From positions 124,001 to 188,000 of the forward strand of contig MZZL01000394.1 in the NCBI GenBank assembly GCA_002749535.1: a stretch of DNA of 64,000 nucleotides. The letters run 5' to 3'. This DNA is from Apophysomyces variabilis (Eukaryota > Mucoromycota > Mucoromycetes > Mucorales > Mucoraceae). Shown here in pieces: positions 61,548 to 64,000 of the stretch (position 1 is the first letter of the stretch; each line of letters opens with the position of its first letter). Both the position numbers and the translations under genes were made by a program. A model generated the notes under the pieces. The model had not been told where the DNA came from. It did no database searches and saw only the letters and a program-made list of their open reading frames with translations.

Positions 61548-62899
61548 GTTCGTATAGAGATGAAATTGAAGTACTTAAAGAGGGCGAAGTAAAGAAAAGA
61601 ATGTATTAAAACACAGCAGAAGAAAAAGGTAGAATCTTTCAATGAACGCCGAGCTTTTTGCAGTGGATTGATAGAAGAAAATCCGCACTGACAGTTCCAG
61701 CCGATCATGCGATATGTCTAGGCTTTCGATGTCACGTTTTGTTGACAAATATGCAATCAAGCTTTTGTGGGCAAGCCCAACTGCTATTCATATTCGCCAC
61801 ATTCTTCAGTTTTCTTCCAACGTAACGGATCAGACCAATGAATTGCAGTTTAACACGCGTCAGACTTTCGTTTTGTGTAATGAAGCAGGTATCACTACCA
61901 CAACCTGTCTGTTGCCAGTAGTGATCCTACCAGTCTTTCCATGTTTAAACGAACACTTATACGGAACATTGAAACAGTAAACCATCCGTAGGGCATGTTG
62001 TTTTAAGAGGTCTCGGTCCCCCTTTTTTGTTTTCTTGCTTTTTTCGTTTTCCTTTTTTTTGTTATAGGAGCTGTATGACTCACCGACCCTCCAAAGTGAC
62101 AACTATAAGAAACAAAAGAATGGGTAACTAGGACAGTCAATTCAGGTCTTGCCGCTCATTCGGCACAGGAATTGCACTGATATGTGATATGACACATCAA
62201 CCCTGTAAATTTGACTAGAGCGCTATAAAAACTCAATTTTTCATACCGTGACAGTGAGCTTTTCCTGAACAATCAACCCCGCCTTCGTTGAGACTTGTGG
62301 GTGGGAAATTGACAAAAACAAATCATACCACAAAAACGCATATCGATGCTCAGTATACAATCCATTACACCCTAACAAAGCTAGAGTACTGACTTACCCA
62401 CTCGTTCCTCTACTTTGCCTTGCATCTACATCTTTTTCTGAACTATTGCAGAGAGAACCTGGTGTATAAAGTCCAATGTTCGGACTGTGAAAATGATGCG
62501 CTCAAATTTTATCAGCCTAAAAGGTACTAGTGCTCTCTTTCCCTCTGCTTCCCTGAAAGCCGCTTAAGATCCCCTTAAAAATATAATTAATATGAAAATG
62601 TAATTATGTGAAAGAAAGATTCAACAGTGTATGACTTAACCTTCCTATGGCTAATAGTCGCTGAGCGCAAGGGCAGAAATGGCAGAAAATGAAGAGACCA
62701 AACAGCGGAATTTCAAAACCCACGTCTTTAAACTGCTGATGTCATAGTCCCCAAAGCGCCTTCGAAAACAAAAATTTCAGCTTTTGCTTCTGTAACTGTC
62801 TGCTTGAGGCTACAGGTAAACGCGTTACACGGCTTGACAAGTGGAATTAACCAATTTTTCGAAAGATTCACCTCATACTCCCCACTCTTTTCTTAAAAA
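61548..62899. other. intergenic with one possible small exon
   Basis: Between the divergent RhoGEF and NDUFS2 genes. An 88-codon frame at 61714-61980 has no known domain. At 62451-62521 a stretch with a good acceptor before it (CTATTGCAG) and a donor after it (AAAAG/GTACT) reads VYKVQCSDCENDALKFYQPK, which looks coding, but no partner exons were found. Confidence 0.35.
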
Positions 62900-64000
62900 A
62901 TGTCGTTTGCCGCTAGAATGTGGACACGTCGGCTTGCTACGGCATCCGCTCGCCCGTCATTCCTCAGACCCCGCTTGCAGCCTACCAGACCTTTTCAGCA
63001 TTGGCGCACTATGGCAACAGCAGTAAATGAAACTGTAAAGGACATTCCAGTGACGACCATCACAGAAGATAGAGAATTTGGTGGTAAGGTGACCATTGGT
63101 TTGCCAGCAAACCTGTATTTTTTTCCCTCCCTTTCCCATGGGCTAACTATTGTTGGACTAATCAAACATAGCCGCCTACGATGAAGAAGAGAGCAAACTG
63201 CGTAACTTTACTGTTAACTTCGGACCTCAGCATCCTGCTGCTCACGGTGTGTTGCGTTTGATCTTGGAACTGAATGGTGAGGAAATCACACGCGCCGATC
63301 CTCACGTTGGTCTGTTGCATCGTGGTACCGAAAAATTGATCGAGTACAAGACATATCTTCAAGCGCTTCCTTATTTTGATCGTCTTGATTACGTATCCAT
63401 GATGTGCAACGAACAAGCTTATTCTTTGGCTGTCGAGAAATTGTTGAACGTCGAAATTCCTGAGCGTGCCAAGTACATCCGAACGATGTTTGGCGAAATT
63501 ACCCGTATTCTGAACCATATCATGTCCGTTATGTCTCACGCTATGGACGTTGGTGCTTTGACGCCTTTCTTGTGGATGTTTGAGGAACGTGAAAAATTGA
63601 TGGAATTTTACGAACGTGTGTCTGGTGCCCGTCTGCACGCCGCCTATGTTCGTCCAGGTGGTGTTGCCCATGATCTGCCCATTGGCCTGTTGGAAGACAT
63701 TCAGAGCTGGGCTGAACAATTCGGCGATCGTATCGATGAAGTCGACGAAGTGCTCACTAAGAACCGTATCTGGAGAGTGCGTACGGAAAATGTTGGTGTA
63801 GTCACTGCAAAGGAAGCCATGGATTGGGGTTTCTCTGGTGTGTTGGTGAGAGCTTCTGGTATTAAGTGGGATATCCGTAAGACTCAGCCCTATGATGCCT
63901 ACGATAAAGTTGAATTCGATGTGCCAGTTGGTCAGACTGGTGACTGCTACGACCGTTACTTGTGCCGTATGGAAGAAATGCGCCAATCGCTTCGCATTAT
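62900..64000 (+). CDS. NDUFS2: NADH:ubiquinone oxidoreductase 49 kDa subunit (partial)
   Basis: A mitochondrial complex I core subunit lining the quinone site. Exon 1 is 62900-63083, then a GT-AG intron at 63084-63171, and exon 2 runs from 63172 past the window end. The N-terminus [20 protein letters not shown] is Arg/Ser/Ala-rich without acidic residues, a mitochondrial presequence. The core follows: [20 protein letters not shown] (quinone-site His and the PQHPAxHG motif), [64 protein letters not shown] and [18 protein letters not shown]. About 80 C-terminal residues are missing. Codon use is strongly biased, as in highly expressed genes. A 274-codon frame on the opposite strand is a shadow of it. 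Confidence 0.97.

Noticed and set aside
63162..63986. 274-codon open frame on the minus strand
   Set aside because: It is the exact antisense of NDUFS2 exon 2, whose protein is unmistakable; the opposite frame is open because of the biased codon use of that gene.

Overview
This 64 kb window is nuclear DNA from a fungus, most likely a Mucoromycota/Mucorales-type early-diverging fungus. The evidence is short introns (about 45-75 bp), AT-rich spacers, compact multi-exon genes, and a gene set that includes FANCD2 and SNAPC3, which common yeasts lack, next to typical fungal genes such as SUR2 sphingolipid hydroxylase, a fungal-type O-fucosyltransferase-like protein and UBP14. The order is an inference; I have no alignment. 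I joined exons by hand for nine genes. In each case the exon lengths add up to a multiple of three and the joins restore conserved motifs.

Layout. 1-2.7 kb: a decayed IS630/Tc1-type transposase on the minus strand. 2.8-5.2 kb: an O-fucosyltransferase-like type II membrane protein and a CREB-like bZIP factor, both minus. 5.2-7.8 kb: no convincing gene. 7.8-9.2 kb: a short SREBP-type bHLH factor with two membrane helices. 9.4-15.2 kb: FANCD2, minus. 15.2-29 kb: an accessory, repeat-rich block with a broken hAT transposon with visible terminal inverted repeats, a tRNA-Ser(GCU), LTR-like debris, and a broken multi-domain gene with a WRN-type 3'-5' exonuclease lying between two ~120 bp direct repeats. 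29-33 kb: an L-serine/threonine dehydratase and SNAPC3. 33.5-40.8 kb: the DNA polymerase epsilon catalytic subunit (minus), then a Merlin-type transposase fragment. 42.4-48.5 kb: PUF6/PUM3, SUR2 and a MAPR/cytochrome b5-like protein. 48.7-51.6 kb: UBP14/USP5 (minus). 52.8-56.4 kb: acyl-CoA oxidase followed by an SCP2-domain protein, both ending in the peroxisomal signal AKL. 56.9-64 kb: DHX35 helicase, a RhoGEF (minus) and the 5' part of NDUFS2, cut by the window end.

How the genes relate. FANCD2 and Pol2 act in DNA repair and replication; PUF6 and DHX35 in RNA processing; SNAPC3 in snRNA transcription. SREBP, SUR2, MAPR, acyl-CoA oxidase and the SCP2 protein act on lipids or sterols. Apart from the acyl-CoA oxidase/SCP2 pair there is no sign of a functional cluster. 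The most unusual items are the exonuclease-bearing repeat-flanked unit, the minimal two-helix SREBP with a hidden third exon, FANCD2 with its ubiquitin-acceptor lysine conserved, and four introns that appear to use GC-AG splice sites with the same GCAAGT donor.
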